The notes under the pieces: model-generated
What the model saw: the letters and a program-made list of their open reading frames with translations, nothing else
What the model was told of the DNA's origin: nothing
Database searches by the model: none
Origin: Siphonobacter sp. SORGH_AS_0500
GTDB lineage: Bacteria > Bacteroidota > Bacteroidia > Cytophagales > Spirosomataceae
Assembly (NCBI RefSeq): GCF_002838835.1
Contig: NZ_NHPP01000020.1
Span: 24,467-88,466, forward strand
DNA length: 64,000 nt
Direction of reading: 5' to 3'
In this document: in pieces, positions 29,703-37,665 of the stretch
Position numbering within the stretch: the stretch's first letter is position 1
Layout of the letters: each line of letters begins with the position of its first letter
Position numbers and translations under genes: made by a program

Positions 29703-30164
29703 TTATAGGTCATATATAGTTGAAACTTTAATTTCGGCCATGACAAAGACACTCTGCGGCCCGCCAATATGGGCTAGAGCTGCCAGTTGCTCCACCACAA
29801 AACGACGGTAATCGTCCATGTCTTTTACCACCACTTTCAGTAGATAATCATATGGCCCGGCAATATTATAACACTCCATTACTTCCGGTAAACTACCGAT
29901 TTTTGCCTCAAATTCCCGGATAAACTCCTGCGTATGTTCTTTTAGTGATACCTGACAAAAAGCCACCAGTTCCCGACCAATTTTCTTGCGGTCCACCAAG
30001 GCCACGTAACTCTTTAAATACCCATCCCGTTCCAGACGTTTGACCCGTTCGTGCACGGGAGTCAGGGATAAGCCTACCTGTTGCGAAAGTTCTTTGTTCG
30101 AGACAAAAGCATCCCTCTGAAGAATTGTCAGAAGCTGTCGATCAATTTCATCCAGATTTTCCAT
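29703..30164 (-). CDS. Lrp/AsnC family regulator
   Basis: 153 residues: N-terminal HTH (DEIDRQLLTILQRDAFVSNKE; SLTPVHERVKRLERDGYL) and a C-terminal RAM/AsnC ligand domain (VMECYNIAGPYDYLLKVVVKD). These proteins respond to amino acids. It is divergent from the trans-sulfuration enzyme gene with about 170 bp between the starts, so local control of sulfur amino-acid metabolism is likely but not shown. Confidence 0.93.
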   Translation of the reverse strand: MENLDEIDRQLLTILQRDAFVSNKELSQQVGLSLTPVHERVKRLERDGYLKSYVALVDRKKIGRELVAFCQVSLKEHTQEFIREFEAKIGSLPEVMECYNIAGPYDYLLKVVVKDMDDYRRFVVEQLAALAHIGGPQSVFVMAEIKVSTIYDL

Positions 30165-30335
30165 AGAATATTTTTCTAATAAGGATTTAAAAACTCATTA
30201 CTCACCAAACATATCTACTGCTTATTACTCATTGTATAGATTTGTTTTCCAAATTAAAAGATAATTACCTGTTTTATATACTAAATCTCGAACTTTGCAG
30301 GCAGAAAATTGAATCCAACGAATTTCTTCGCATAC

Positions 30336-31511
30336 ATGGCATCTAAAGAAACGCTGGCGATTCGGGCACAGGCCGAACGCTCTCAAAATCGTGAACACTC
30401 TGTTCCTTTATACTTAACCTCCAGCTTTACCTTCGAGGACGCCGAAATGGGCCGGGCGATGTTTGCCGATGAAATATCGGGGAATGTGTACTCGCGTTAT
30501 TCAAACCCTAACGTCGACGAATTCATTACTAAAGTTTGTCTGCTGGAAGGCGGAGAAGACGGCATTGCCTTTGCCTCTGGAATGGCGGCTATTTTCGCAA
30601 CCTTTGCGGGAAGTCTGCAAGCAGGCGATCATGTCGTGGCTTCGAAAGCTCTGTTTGGTTCGGCCATTCAGATTTTGAACAAGATTATGCCCAAATGGGG
30701 TGTTACGACCACTTTCGTAGATGGCCATAATCTTGAACAATGGGAAGCTGCTACGCAGGAAAATACAAAATTCTACTTCTGCGAAAGTCCTTCAAACCCC
30801 GGTCTGGAGCTGACGGATTTACGGGCTCTTTCAGCCATCGCCAAAAAACAGAACGTAGCTCTGGCGGTAGACAACTGCTTTGCAACGCCCGTTATTCAGA
30901 ACCCAATTGAGTTAGGGGCTGATCTGGTTATGCACTCGGCTACCAAATATATGGATGGTCAGGGTCGTGTACTGGGCGGTATTCTGGTAGGCCGTAAAGA
31001 CCTGATTGAACCCATTCGCTTTTTTGCTCGTCATACCGGCCCTGCGATGTCACCCTTTAACGCCTGGGTTCTATCGAAAAGTCTGGAAACCTTATTCGTA
31101 CGGATGCGTGCTCACAGCGAAAATGCTCTGACGCTGGCTCGTGCTCTGGAGGGTAACGCGGCATTAGCAGCAGTGCATTACCCCTTCCTCGAAAGCCACC
31201 CTCAGTATGACTTAGCCAAGCAGCAAATGAAGTACGGCGGAGCCATCCTGACTCTGGAAGTCAAAGGCGGTTTTGCGGCAGTAAACGCCCTTACGCAGCA
31301 TTTGGAGATTGCTTCGATTTCTCCTAACCTTGGTGATACCCGTACAATTCTGACGCATCCTGCCAGCACAACGCACTCAAAATTGAGTAAGGAAGAACGA
31401 GCTGAGGTAGGCATTACCGACGGGTTGGTTCGGGTAGCCGTGGGGCTGGAAGCCATCGATGACCTGGTAGCTGACTTCAAGCAAGCTCTGGACAAAGTAG
31501 CGGCTCTGTAG
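30336..31511 (+). CDS. metZ: PLP-dependent trans-sulfuration enzyme, probably O-succinylhomoserine sulfhydrylase
   Basis: 391 residues from ATG 30336; a TTG 27 bp upstream is rejected. Cys/Met-metabolism PLP family: SRYSNPNVDEF, the ASGMAAIFA cofactor site, ESPSNPGLELTD, AVDNCFATP, and the Schiff-base Lys204 in MHSATKYMDGQGR; the C terminus ends with RVAVGLEAIDDLV. Closest to the direct sulfhydrylases (MetZ/MetY) by recognition, but cystathionine synthase or lyase activity cannot be excluded. Divergent from an Lrp regulator; terminated by a strong hairpin. Confidence 0.82.
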   Translation: MASKETLAIRAQAERSQNREHSVPLYLTSSFTFEDAEMGRAMFADEISGNVYSRYSNPNVDEFITKVCLLEGGEDGIAFASGMAAIFATFAGSLQAGDHVVASKALFGSAIQILNKIMPKWGVTTTFVDGHNLEQWEAATQENTKFYFCESPSNPGLELTDLRALSAIAKKQNVALAVDNCFATPVIQNPIELGADLVMHSATKYMDGQGRVLGGILVGRKDLIEPIRFFARHTGPAMSPFNAWVLSKSLETLFVRMRAHSENALTLARALEGNAALAAVHYPFLESHPQYDLAKQQMKYGGAILTLEVKGGFAAVNALTQHLEIASISPNLGDTRTILTHPASTTHSKLSKEERAEVGITDGLVRVAVGLEAIDDLVADFKQALDKVAAL

Positions 31512-31525
31512 TTTATAGGTATAGT

Positions 31526-31570
31526 AAAAAAGAAAGCGGCAGGAATCAAATTCCTGCCGCTTTCTTTTTT
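31526..31570. terminator. Bidirectional terminator
   Basis: Stem AGAAAGCGGCAGGAAT / ATTCCTGCCGCTTTCT with loop CAA and A/T runs on both sides, between convergent genes. It includes the last base pairs of the small lipoprotein gene. Confidence 0.85.
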
Positions 31571-31868
31571 ACCTCGGTCCTCTGGTTCTGGGCCCGCCAC
31601 CCCGATTCCCCCGGAATGAATCATTTCTTCTTCCACCATTTGGTGCGGGTCGATAGTTATAATTCCGGTTCCAGTTTTTTCGGTATACCCGAGGAGCGGG
31701 AGCTCTATAAACCCGGGGCCGGTAATAAGGCCGGTATCCGTACGATGGGCCATAATAGGGACCGTAATATCCGCTATTGTATCCATATCCATCTGAATAA
31801 ACCCGAGACGAACAGCCCGTCAGCAAACTGCCGAGAGCTAGTATTCCTATGATCAATAATTTTTTCAT
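31569..31868 (-). CDS. Small Tyr/Gly/Arg-rich lipoprotein
   Basis: 99 residues from ATG 31868. The lipobox LLTGC gives a lipidated Cys near residue 19. The mature part is low complexity: Tyr-Gly-Pro repeats (YGYNSGYYGPYYGPSYG), then Arg-Pro-Tyr and an Arg/Gly tail. Such proteins are common in Bacteroidota envelopes and have no known activity. Confidence 0.75.
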   Translation of the reverse strand: MKKLLIIGILALGSLLTGCSSRVYSDGYGYNSGYYGPYYGPSYGYRPYYRPRVYRAPAPRVYRKNWNRNYNYRPAPNGGRRNDSFRGNRGGGPRTRGPR

Positions 31869-32010
31869 GGCTTCAGCTATTTTCTTCCTATGACTCAAAT
31901 TTCGTGCCTGAGGTTTAAAGCTTTAATTATCTGCGTGTTAAAAAGAGTTAAGGCTTCGTTCTATACTAGAGGTACGAGTTTTTTGAGTCTAGCGTTTTAA
32001 AAAGAGAGCT

Positions 32011-32352
32011 ATGGCTACAGCAACTACAAGACTTCCGAAGGTAACCCAGTCGATGAAAAAGCTGCTGGATTACGCTGAAGATATTCGTCAGAATCATCCC
32101 CAAATCTGGAAAAAAGGCGGCAATACGCAGGGGAACGACAGTTACGATACCCTCAAAGAAATTGTTAATCGCGGTCATTTTGAAGAGAAAGATCGTGCGT
32201 TTGTACAAACCTGGAATGCCTGGAAAGCCCGCCATCAGAACCACACCAACATTGCAGGTATGGTAGCCAGCTTGAAATGGCTGGCGGTGCCGGAAGTAGG
32301 CCTTCGGAAAATGAAGAAAGTGATTACCGAAGAAGTCAAAAAAGAAAAATAA
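32011..32352 (+). CDS. Hypothetical protein, small basic helical
   Basis: 113 residues, no signal peptide, mostly helical and basic, ending in KKVITEEVKKEK. No family recognised. It is followed 26 bp later by the short SDR-like gene, so the two are likely one unit ending at the 32663-32700 terminator. Confidence 0.7.
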   Translation: MATATTRLPKVTQSMKKLLDYAEDIRQNHPQIWKKGGNTQGNDSYDTLKEIVNRGHFEEKDRAFVQTWNAWKARHQNHTNIAGMVASLKWLAVPEVGLRKMKKVITEEVKKEK

Positions 32353-32378
32353 CCATCAACCCAGATTAATCTGCTTTT

Positions 32379-32660
32379 ATGAAAAAACTAGAAAATCAAG
32401 TGGCTGTAATCACCGGAGGAGCCGGAAGCGTAGCTACAACCCTGGCAGAAATTCTTCGCGAACAGGGAGCAAAAATTCTTTTGGTCGATGAAGATAAAGA
32501 AGCTCTACAAACCGCTCTGCATCGACTCGGCGTGGGAAATGGCGATGATCTGGCCTATGAAGTAGGCTCTAACTCAGAAGAGCCTTCCCTTTATAAACAG
32601 AAAGCAATCGAGCGTTTCGGCCAGGTTAACCTGTTTATTACGCTTCACGATACCATCTGA
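32379..32660 (+). CDS. Truncated short-chain dehydrogenase-like protein
   Basis: 93 residues matching only the first Rossmann half of an SDR: VAVITGGAGSVATTLAEIL with a changed glycine motif, then KILLVDEDKEAL and a QVNLFI strand. The catalytic Ser-Tyr-Lys half is absent and the stop is immediately followed by a terminator, so this is not a simple frameshift. It may bind a nucleotide but cannot be a standard dehydrogenase. It could be a decayed gene or a small binding protein. Confidence 0.7.
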   Translation: MKKLENQVAVITGGAGSVATTLAEILREQGAKILLVDEDKEALQTALHRLGVGNGDDLAYEVGSNSEEPSLYKQKAIERFGQVNLFITLHDTI

Positions 32661-32662
32661 TT

Positions 32663-32700
32663 CTAAACAAAAAACGCTCAGTTGAGCGTTTTTTGTTTAG
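32663..32700. terminator. Perfect palindromic bidirectional terminator
   Basis: An 18-bp arm (CTAAACAAAAAACGCTCA) pairs with its complement around GT. The stop codon of the minus-strand gene at 32697 lies within it. Confidence 0.85.
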
Positions 32701-32945
32701 AAGTTTGCATACTGATTTGTATTCTTGGCAGGCCTGAATTCCTTACAGGTAATTCCCTTTTTCTGCATGGCCTGAATGATTTCCTGTGACTGTAAACTCT
32801 CCGTGTCGATGGTCAGTAGGTGATTCGCTTCCAACAGATCTACACTATAGCGGTAATAACGCCCCCGCAGACCATCCAGACCATACGAAGCCTGAGCCAA
32901 TCGGGATGGACAATCAATGTTTGTCCGAAAAAGTAATGTTTTCAT
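32697..32945 (-). CDS. Degenerate HMA-like small protein
   Basis: 82 residues with the outline of a heavy-metal-associated ferredoxin fold: LFRTNIDCPSRL where HMA proteins have a CxxC, then YRYSVDLLEANHLLTI and IIQAMQKKGITCKEF. Only one Cys of the metal site remains. It resembles the protein at 33304, encoded divergently 360 bp away. The spacer between the two (32946-33303) is AT-rich with no further feature. Confidence 0.65.
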   Translation of the reverse strand: MKTLLFRTNIDCPSRLAQASYGLDGLRGRYYRYSVDLLEANHLLTIDTESLQSQEIIQAMQKKGITCKEFRPAKNTNQYANF

Positions 32946-33303
32946 AAGGCTTATTAGGTTGTGTCTGAAATGTGGGATTGTCTTCCCCGCAACAAATGTA
33001 ACAGAGTTATTTTATTTATAATCATTCTAAATAAAATAATTTGTGTTTTCTTTACTGCCTACTCATTTCCTGATACACATTCCTATTACTCTGGTTACTT
33101 TACTGATAATTAGCTATTTAATTAAAAAATCCATGGTACCGGGGTTACCCAAAGCACTTTTTCTAAAGTTTTAATGAAAAGAGCTTGCCAGAAAAAAAGT
33201 ATCATGCACATTTGCATTAATTATATTTAGTCTAAATAAAAGAAGTGGTTTTTAAACATGTAGTACCCTTTACTTGAACATTCCCTTATTCAACTCTACT
33301 ACA

Positions 33304-33513
33304 ATGAAACAAATCAGCTTTCAAACCAATCTGGATTCGCCTTTGGGAATTCAGCTCATCAAAGAAACACTGGCTCCACTCGGCATTACCCGCTTCAGCG
33401 TGGATTTCATTAGTCATTCACTTGAAGTATTCAGTGAGTGGATTGCTCCTGAACGCATTGCTGAAGCCTTGAAGAAACTGGATATTCATTGTCAGCTACT
33501 GGCCGTGAAATAA
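33304..33513 (+). CDS. Degenerate HMA-like small protein
   Basis: 69 residues from ATG 33304 (an in-frame TTG ten codons upstream is unlikely). ISFQTNLDSPLGI replaces the metal-binding loop, with TRFSVDFISHSLEVF and EALKKLDIHCQLL following; the same spacing is seen in the protein at 32697. First gene of a plus-strand run leading into DUF6686, a membrane protein and DUF6607. Confidence 0.65.
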   Translation: MKQISFQTNLDSPLGIQLIKETLAPLGITRFSVDFISHSLEVFSEWIAPERIAEALKKLDIHCQLLAVK

Positions 33514-33554
33514 GCCCATCCGATTGTTAGTCATCACGCTCAAAACTGGCTTTT

Positions 33555-33887
33555 ATGCACCAAGATCACTGCTTCCGAACGCTCACGCAGCATCCCAATG
33601 GATACATTGGCTATTGTGAAGGCTGTCTTACTTACAACGTCGCCTATAACAATATCCTGCTGATTTTCAACGGAGATGACTATCAGTATTTTCTGGAAAT
33701 GCTACATGAACGTTCTAATCTGGTGTATTTCCCCACCAGCCACGGCAAGGAATTACTGATGCGTTCGCCAGTTTTGAACTTAAGTATCATTCTTTCCGAA
33801 AACGAGCTGGAAGAACTCATCAGCATGATGGAAGAAGTCAGCCTGATTGTAGAAGCTCAACGTATTTTAAACACCTATCCCCAATGA
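33555..33887 (+). CDS. DUF6686 family protein
   Basis: 110 residues. HPNGYIGYCEGCLTYNVAYNNILL with a CxxC pair and a helical C terminus (ENELEELISMMEEV) fits the Bacteroidota DUF6686 family; function unknown. Its stop overlaps the next start (ATGA), which suggests translational coupling. Confidence 0.75.
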   Translation: MHQDHCFRTLTQHPNGYIGYCEGCLTYNVAYNNILLIFNGDDYQYFLEMLHERSNLVYFPTSHGKELLMRSPVLNLSIILSENELEELISMMEEVSLIVEAQRILNTYPQ

Positions 33888-34321
33888 TCACCCTTTCCCG
33901 TTTACGCATTTTATTTTTCTGGGTTCTGACGACGATATGCATGATTTTGCACTTCAATTTTCACGTTGGCGATCTGTTTTACGGAATTAATATCGTACAG
34001 GAAGGGGCGAATGGCCAAAAGCCTACTTCGCTGGTAATCATACGCTTTATCTTCGAAATTTTTCCGCTCATCTGGGCGGTAAGCCTGCTTTATCTTCAAT
34101 CTATCGCGTGGCGGAGGGTAAACTTCTTTCTGAGCGTTCCATTCACGCTGGCTCATATCAGCCACGTCGTGGGCGAGCTTAAGGAAGGGGACCCTTCGCA
34201 ACTTTTATTACTCACGTTTGTGATGATCATGAGTTCTTTATTAACCCTCGAATCCTGGAAATGGATGAAATCCCCTGAGTCAGTACCCGTGTCTGAGCAA
34301 CCATCTAAAATTGTTTATTAA
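33884..34321 (+). CDS. Small integral membrane protein
   Basis: 145 residues, four hydrophobic segments, no recognised family. Overlaps the upstream gene by 4 bp and the downstream DUF6607 gene by 1 bp (TAATG), so it is part of a tight operon. Confidence 0.78.
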   Translation: MITLSRLRILFFWVLTTICMILHFNFHVGDLFYGINIVQEGANGQKPTSLVIIRFIFEIFPLIWAVSLLYLQSIAWRRVNFFLSVPFTLAHISHVVGELKEGDPSQLLLLTFVMIMSSLLTLESWKWMKSPESVPVSEQPSKIVY

Positions 34322-35250
34322 TGAAACGAATCTTACTTACCCTAACCTTAGGCGGTTTATTTAGCTCAGCTTTTGCTCAAAAATCCGCCGACATTCAGGC
34401 CATCAAAGGGCAGTGTGGCTGTCACGCCATTACATTCAAATACGCCGAGACATTCTCCCCCAATCCTGAATACAAGTTCAAGGAACGGAAAGAAATGGGA
34501 GCTCTTGAATATGTTTTCGTGGACGAAGAAACGCCTAACAAGCTGGTGCTGATGCACTTGTTGGTTATTAACGATAGCACGATTATCAAACACTGGCGGG
34601 AAGACTGGAAATTCCAGAATACCGATCTGCTTGCTTACGACAAAGAGGCCAGTTGGAAATACAAATCATTACCCACTTCCGAAGCCAAAGGTCAATGGTC
34701 ACAACAAGTTTTTGAAGTAGATGACAGTCCACGTTACGAAGGCTCAGCGACCTGGTTCCACGCCGATGGTCGTCACGTGTGGGAAAACACCACAGACGCC
34801 CCCCTGCCCCGCCGCGAGTATACTACGCGTAATGATTACAACGTCATGCGTCGTGGCAACCAGATCGTTATTACCGATTACGGCTACCTTCACGATCAGG
34901 ACAATGGCAAAATCTTACGCACACCCGAAGGCGAAAAAGTAATTGCTTACGAAAAAGGCATTAACGATTACCATCGCGTAAAAGACGCCGCCTGCAATTC
35001 TGCCAAAGAATGGTGGAAAACCAATCGTACCTTCTGGGTGGACGTTCGTAACGTCTGGGGTGACCTGATTGCCCAGAAAAAAGGCATCGAACTAGAGAAA
35101 AAAGTAGACGGTAAAAGCCTGAATCAATCCCTCGATGCTCTGGCGAGTGCCTATCTGAAAGCACCCAAAGCTTCCGCTGCTAACAAAGCCGAAATCAAAG
35201 CTACCATTCAGAAATACCTGAAAAACAAGGATTTGATTGGCATGAAATAA
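34321..35250 (+). CDS. DUF6607 family secreted protein
   Basis: 309 residues, signal peptide ending SAFAQ. QCGCHAITFKYAETFSPN, VIKHWREDW-type and YDVMRRGN-like stretches match the DUF6607 family of Bacteroidota; function unknown. In other genomes such genes often neighbour metal or hemin uptake genes (recollection, not checked). Last gene of the 33304-35250 operon. Confidence 0.78.
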   Translation: MKRILLTLTLGGLFSSAFAQKSADIQAIKGQCGCHAITFKYAETFSPNPEYKFKERKEMGALEYVFVDEETPNKLVLMHLLVINDSTIIKHWREDWKFQNTDLLAYDKEASWKYKSLPTSEAKGQWSQQVFEVDDSPRYEGSATWFHADGRHVWENTTDAPLPRREYTTRNDYNVMRRGNQIVITDYGYLHDQDNGKILRTPEGEKVIAYEKGINDYHRVKDAACNSAKEWWKTNRTFWVDVRNVWGDLIAQKKGIELEKKVDGKSLNQSLDALASAYLKAPKASAANKAEIKATIQKYLKNKDLIGMK

Positions 35251-35271
35251 TGTCTTGTGTTTGGAGAAGTC

Positions 35272-35307
35272 AAGCGGCTTTCAGCATTGCTGAAGGTCGC
35301 TTTTTTT
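35272..35307 (+). terminator. Operon terminator
   Basis: AAGCG, TTCAGC / GCTGAA and CGCTT form a bulged stem, followed by T7. Confidence 0.7.
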
Positions 35308-35482
35308 ATGGGCTGTTGAAATGTATATTTTTCTAAAGATCAAGGAATTGTCTAGAGTTATATAATCGACGGACCTTAGTATAAACGAATTCCCACAGCT
35401 GTCTTCTCGAACGCAGGGAGAGAGCTTACCTAGTCTTAGTATAACCTTACCTGACTGAAAGTATATGGAAAGACCCGTAAGT

Positions 35483-35919
35483 TCCTTCGCTTCGCTCTGG
35501 ATGACAGGCTTAGAAGAGGCAGGTAGGAACCTGCCGTGATTGTAGGAACGAGAGGGTATCTTTAACCATGAGTAAGCGAGGAAAGATTTATAAGCCTCTC
35601 CCCTTTTGGAGGACCGTTAGAGAAAGATTTTTTGCTACCATCTATCATCGAGAGTGAAGCAGAGGAGCTTATTTGGTTTCTTCCCCGGATTTCATCCGGG
35701 GCTATCCATGTTTAACCCCTCCGGGGTTTTCTGCTGTAAATCTATTTTAACAATGTTAACAACCCCAGCGGGGTTAAATATACGTTTCCCCGGATTTCAT
35801 CCGGGGAAATCTTTCACCAATCAAAACTGGCTTGCTAACCTCGGTCAGAGATAACCGAAACAACTCCTCTGGTGCGAGATTCTATCTCGTTTCTATCAAT
35901 AAGGCAGGTTCCACCTGCC
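35483..35919. repeat. Block of dispersed intergenic repeats
   Basis: Within the 766-bp gene-free spacer: TCCTTCGCTTCGCTCTGGAT (35483-35502), a repeat also at 37533 and 42660; GGCAGGT-AGGA-ACCTGCC (35518-35535); CCCCGGAT-TTC-ATCCGGGG twice (35683-35701, 35788-35806); AACCCC-NNN-GGGGTT twice (35714-35728, 35761-35775); CGAGAT-TCT-ATCTCG (35875-35889) and GGCAGGT-TCC-ACCTGCC (35903-35919). No coding signal supports the short frames here. Confidence 0.8.
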
Positions 35920-36015
35920 GTTAGATATACTCCACCCAAATTAGCTAAACAATGCTTCCCATCGCGGGTTAATGCATTGCTTTTCTACGCAAACACCATT
36001 TCATCTCTGCCCCAC

Positions 36016-36729
36016 ATGAATTTACAGGGAAAAAATATCCTGATCGCAGGCGGAAGCTCGGGCATTGGTCTTTCGACCGTCAGCTTACTCCATGAACAAG
36101 GAGCCAACGTATACATTGTTTCAAGAACCGCTCACGAGCAATGGCCCGCTGAGGTGCATCACCTTGCCCTGGACGTAACCGATCCCGCTGCATCTGTGCA
36201 GGGCTTTTTACCCGACGTATTACATGGGTTGGTCTATTCCGTAGGCAGTATTAACCTCAAACCCTTCAGCCGACTTACAACAGATGACTTTTTGCAGGAT
36301 TATCAGCTAAACGTCCTAGGGGCCGTATCCCTAATTCAGCAAAGTCTGAAACCCCTGAAAGAAGCTAAAGGTGCTTCCATTGTGCTTCTTAGTTCAGTAG
36401 CAGCGAAAGTCGGGTTACCTTTTCATGCCAGTATTGCCTCGGCTAAAGCGGCCATTGAAGGGTTGGGCGTATCACTGGCCGCGGAATTTGTCACTCAGAA
36501 AATCAGGGTTAACACCGTTGCTCCTTCCCTAACGGATACCCCACTGGCTCAGTCTTTACTCAATACATCTGAAAAACAGGAAGCATCGGCCAAACGTCAT
36601 CCGCTGGGAAGAATTGGGCAGCCTGAAGACATTGGTAATTTGATCACTTTTCTACTTTCCGACCAAAGTTCATGGATAACGGGCCAGGTTATTGGCGTAG
36701 ACGGAGGCTTGGGCCATTTAAAAAACTAA
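36016..36729 (+). CDS. SDR-family oxidoreductase, atypical catalytic site
   Basis: 237 residues from ATG 36016; the frame extends 48 codons upstream into repeat DNA and is rejected there. The NAD(P) site is ILIAGGSSGIGLST; VLLSSVAAKVGLPFHASIASAKAAIEG carries Ser and Lys, but the usual Tyr of YxxxK is Ile (IASAK). The C-terminal SWITGQVIGVDGGLG is typical. Five bp separate it from the flavin reductase gene. The Tyr loss means the activity should not be assumed. Confidence 0.85.
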   Translation: MNLQGKNILIAGGSSGIGLSTVSLLHEQGANVYIVSRTAHEQWPAEVHHLALDVTDPAASVQGFLPDVLHGLVYSVGSINLKPFSRLTTDDFLQDYQLNVLGAVSLIQQSLKPLKEAKGASIVLLSSVAAKVGLPFHASIASAKAAIEGLGVSLAAEFVTQKIRVNTVAPSLTDTPLAQSLLNTSEKQEASAKRHPLGRIGQPEDIGNLITFLLSDQSSWITGQVIGVDGGLGHLKN

Positions 36730-36734
36730 TAGAC

Positions 36735-37379
36735 ATGACCATTTTTCGAGACAGTGATATCGCGGCAATGGAGAAGTATTTCCGCATTAACCTGATTAAT
36801 AGTTTACCGGGTTACAAGTCGCTCAACATGTTGGGTAGCGTAAGTCCTGAAGGAGTAACTAATCTAGCTCTGGTCAGTTCTGCTTTCCATCTGGGGTCAA
36901 ATCCACCGTTGATTGGATTGATCATGCGTCCTCAGCGACCCGAAAACGATACGCTTCATAACATCAGATCAACCGGCCAGTATACGCTTAATAACGTTCT
37001 GCCCGACTGGTACGAAAAAGCTCATCAAACCAGTGCTACCTATCCCAGTGGTGTATCTGAGTTCGAAGCCTGTGGCTTTGAGCCTCTTTATATTCAGGAG
37101 TTAAAGGCTCCCTTTGTGAAACAGTCCTCCATAAAAATGGGACTCCACTTACGGGAAATGATTGACATTGAGCTGAACGGAACTACGCTGGTGATTGGAG
37201 AAGTAGTGGCCCTGCTGGTAGACGAACCTCTCATTGAACAGGATGGCTTCATTAACCATCATCAGGCGGGTACAGTAACCGTGGCTGGGCTGGATGCTTA
37301 CTACCTCACACAGCCCTTGCAACGGATGGCCTATGCCAAGCCGGATAAAGAGCCAAAGGCCTTATCCACTCATTCATAA
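36735..37379 (+). CDS. Flavin reductase-like (DIM6/NTAB) protein
   Basis: 214 residues from ATG 36735. FMN-binding split-barrel family: LLGSVSPEGVTNLALVSSAF-like region, NPPLIGLIMRPQRPENDTLHNI, and YTLNNV. It probably reduces or binds flavin. Forms a two-gene unit with the SDR, so the pair may act on a common substrate. Confidence 0.85.
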   Translation: MTIFRDSDIAAMEKYFRINLINSLPGYKSLNMLGSVSPEGVTNLALVSSAFHLGSNPPLIGLIMRPQRPENDTLHNIRSTGQYTLNNVLPDWYEKAHQTSATYPSGVSEFEACGFEPLYIQELKAPFVKQSSIKMGLHLREMIDIELNGTTLVIGEVVALLVDEPLIEQDGFINHHQAGTVTVAGLDAYYLTQPLQRMAYAKPDKEPKALSTHS

Positions 37380-37469
37380 CAGACAAGGGAGCAGGTTATT
37401 TGTTGAATTTTTAGAGCGTCTCATTCGAGAGGAAAGTTAGAATTGATTTATCCACCCAGTCCCCTGGTG

Positions 37470-37554
37470 CGAGATACCCTCTCGTTCCTACCCTAAGGCA
37501 GGTTCTGCCTGCCGCCATCTCCTCTAAGCCTGTCATCCAGAGCAAAGCGAAGGA
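37470..37554. repeat. Dispersed repeats between the flavin reductase and peptidase genes
   Basis: CGAGAT-ACC-CTCTCG (near 37470), GGCAGGT-TCT-GCCTGCC (37497-37513) and TCATCCAGAGCAAAGCGAAG (37533-37552) occur in the same order as related elements at 35.5-35.9 kb. Confidence 0.75.
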
Positions 37555-37615
37555 CCTTAACTAACTGGGTCCTAAGGTACTTTACGTCCCTTTCTACGGA
37601 GGGTTATATTACATG

Positions 37616-37648
37616 AAGAGGCCACCAGAAAAATTCCGGTGGCCTCTT
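37616..37648. terminator. Bidirectional terminator
   Basis: AAGAGGCCACC (37616-37626) pairs with GGTGGCCTCTT (37638-37648), just after the S10 peptidase stop. Confidence 0.75.
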
Positions 37649-37665
37649 TCTATTGCTAACGGGTA

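Noticed and set aside
31202..31792. Minus-strand frame overlapping the metZ 3' end and the lipoprotein gene
   Set aside because: It overlaps two better-supported genes and spans a terminator.
35654..35854. 66-codon open frame in the repeat block
   Set aside because: It translates the CCCCGGAT and AACCCC palindromes; the repeats explain the open frame.
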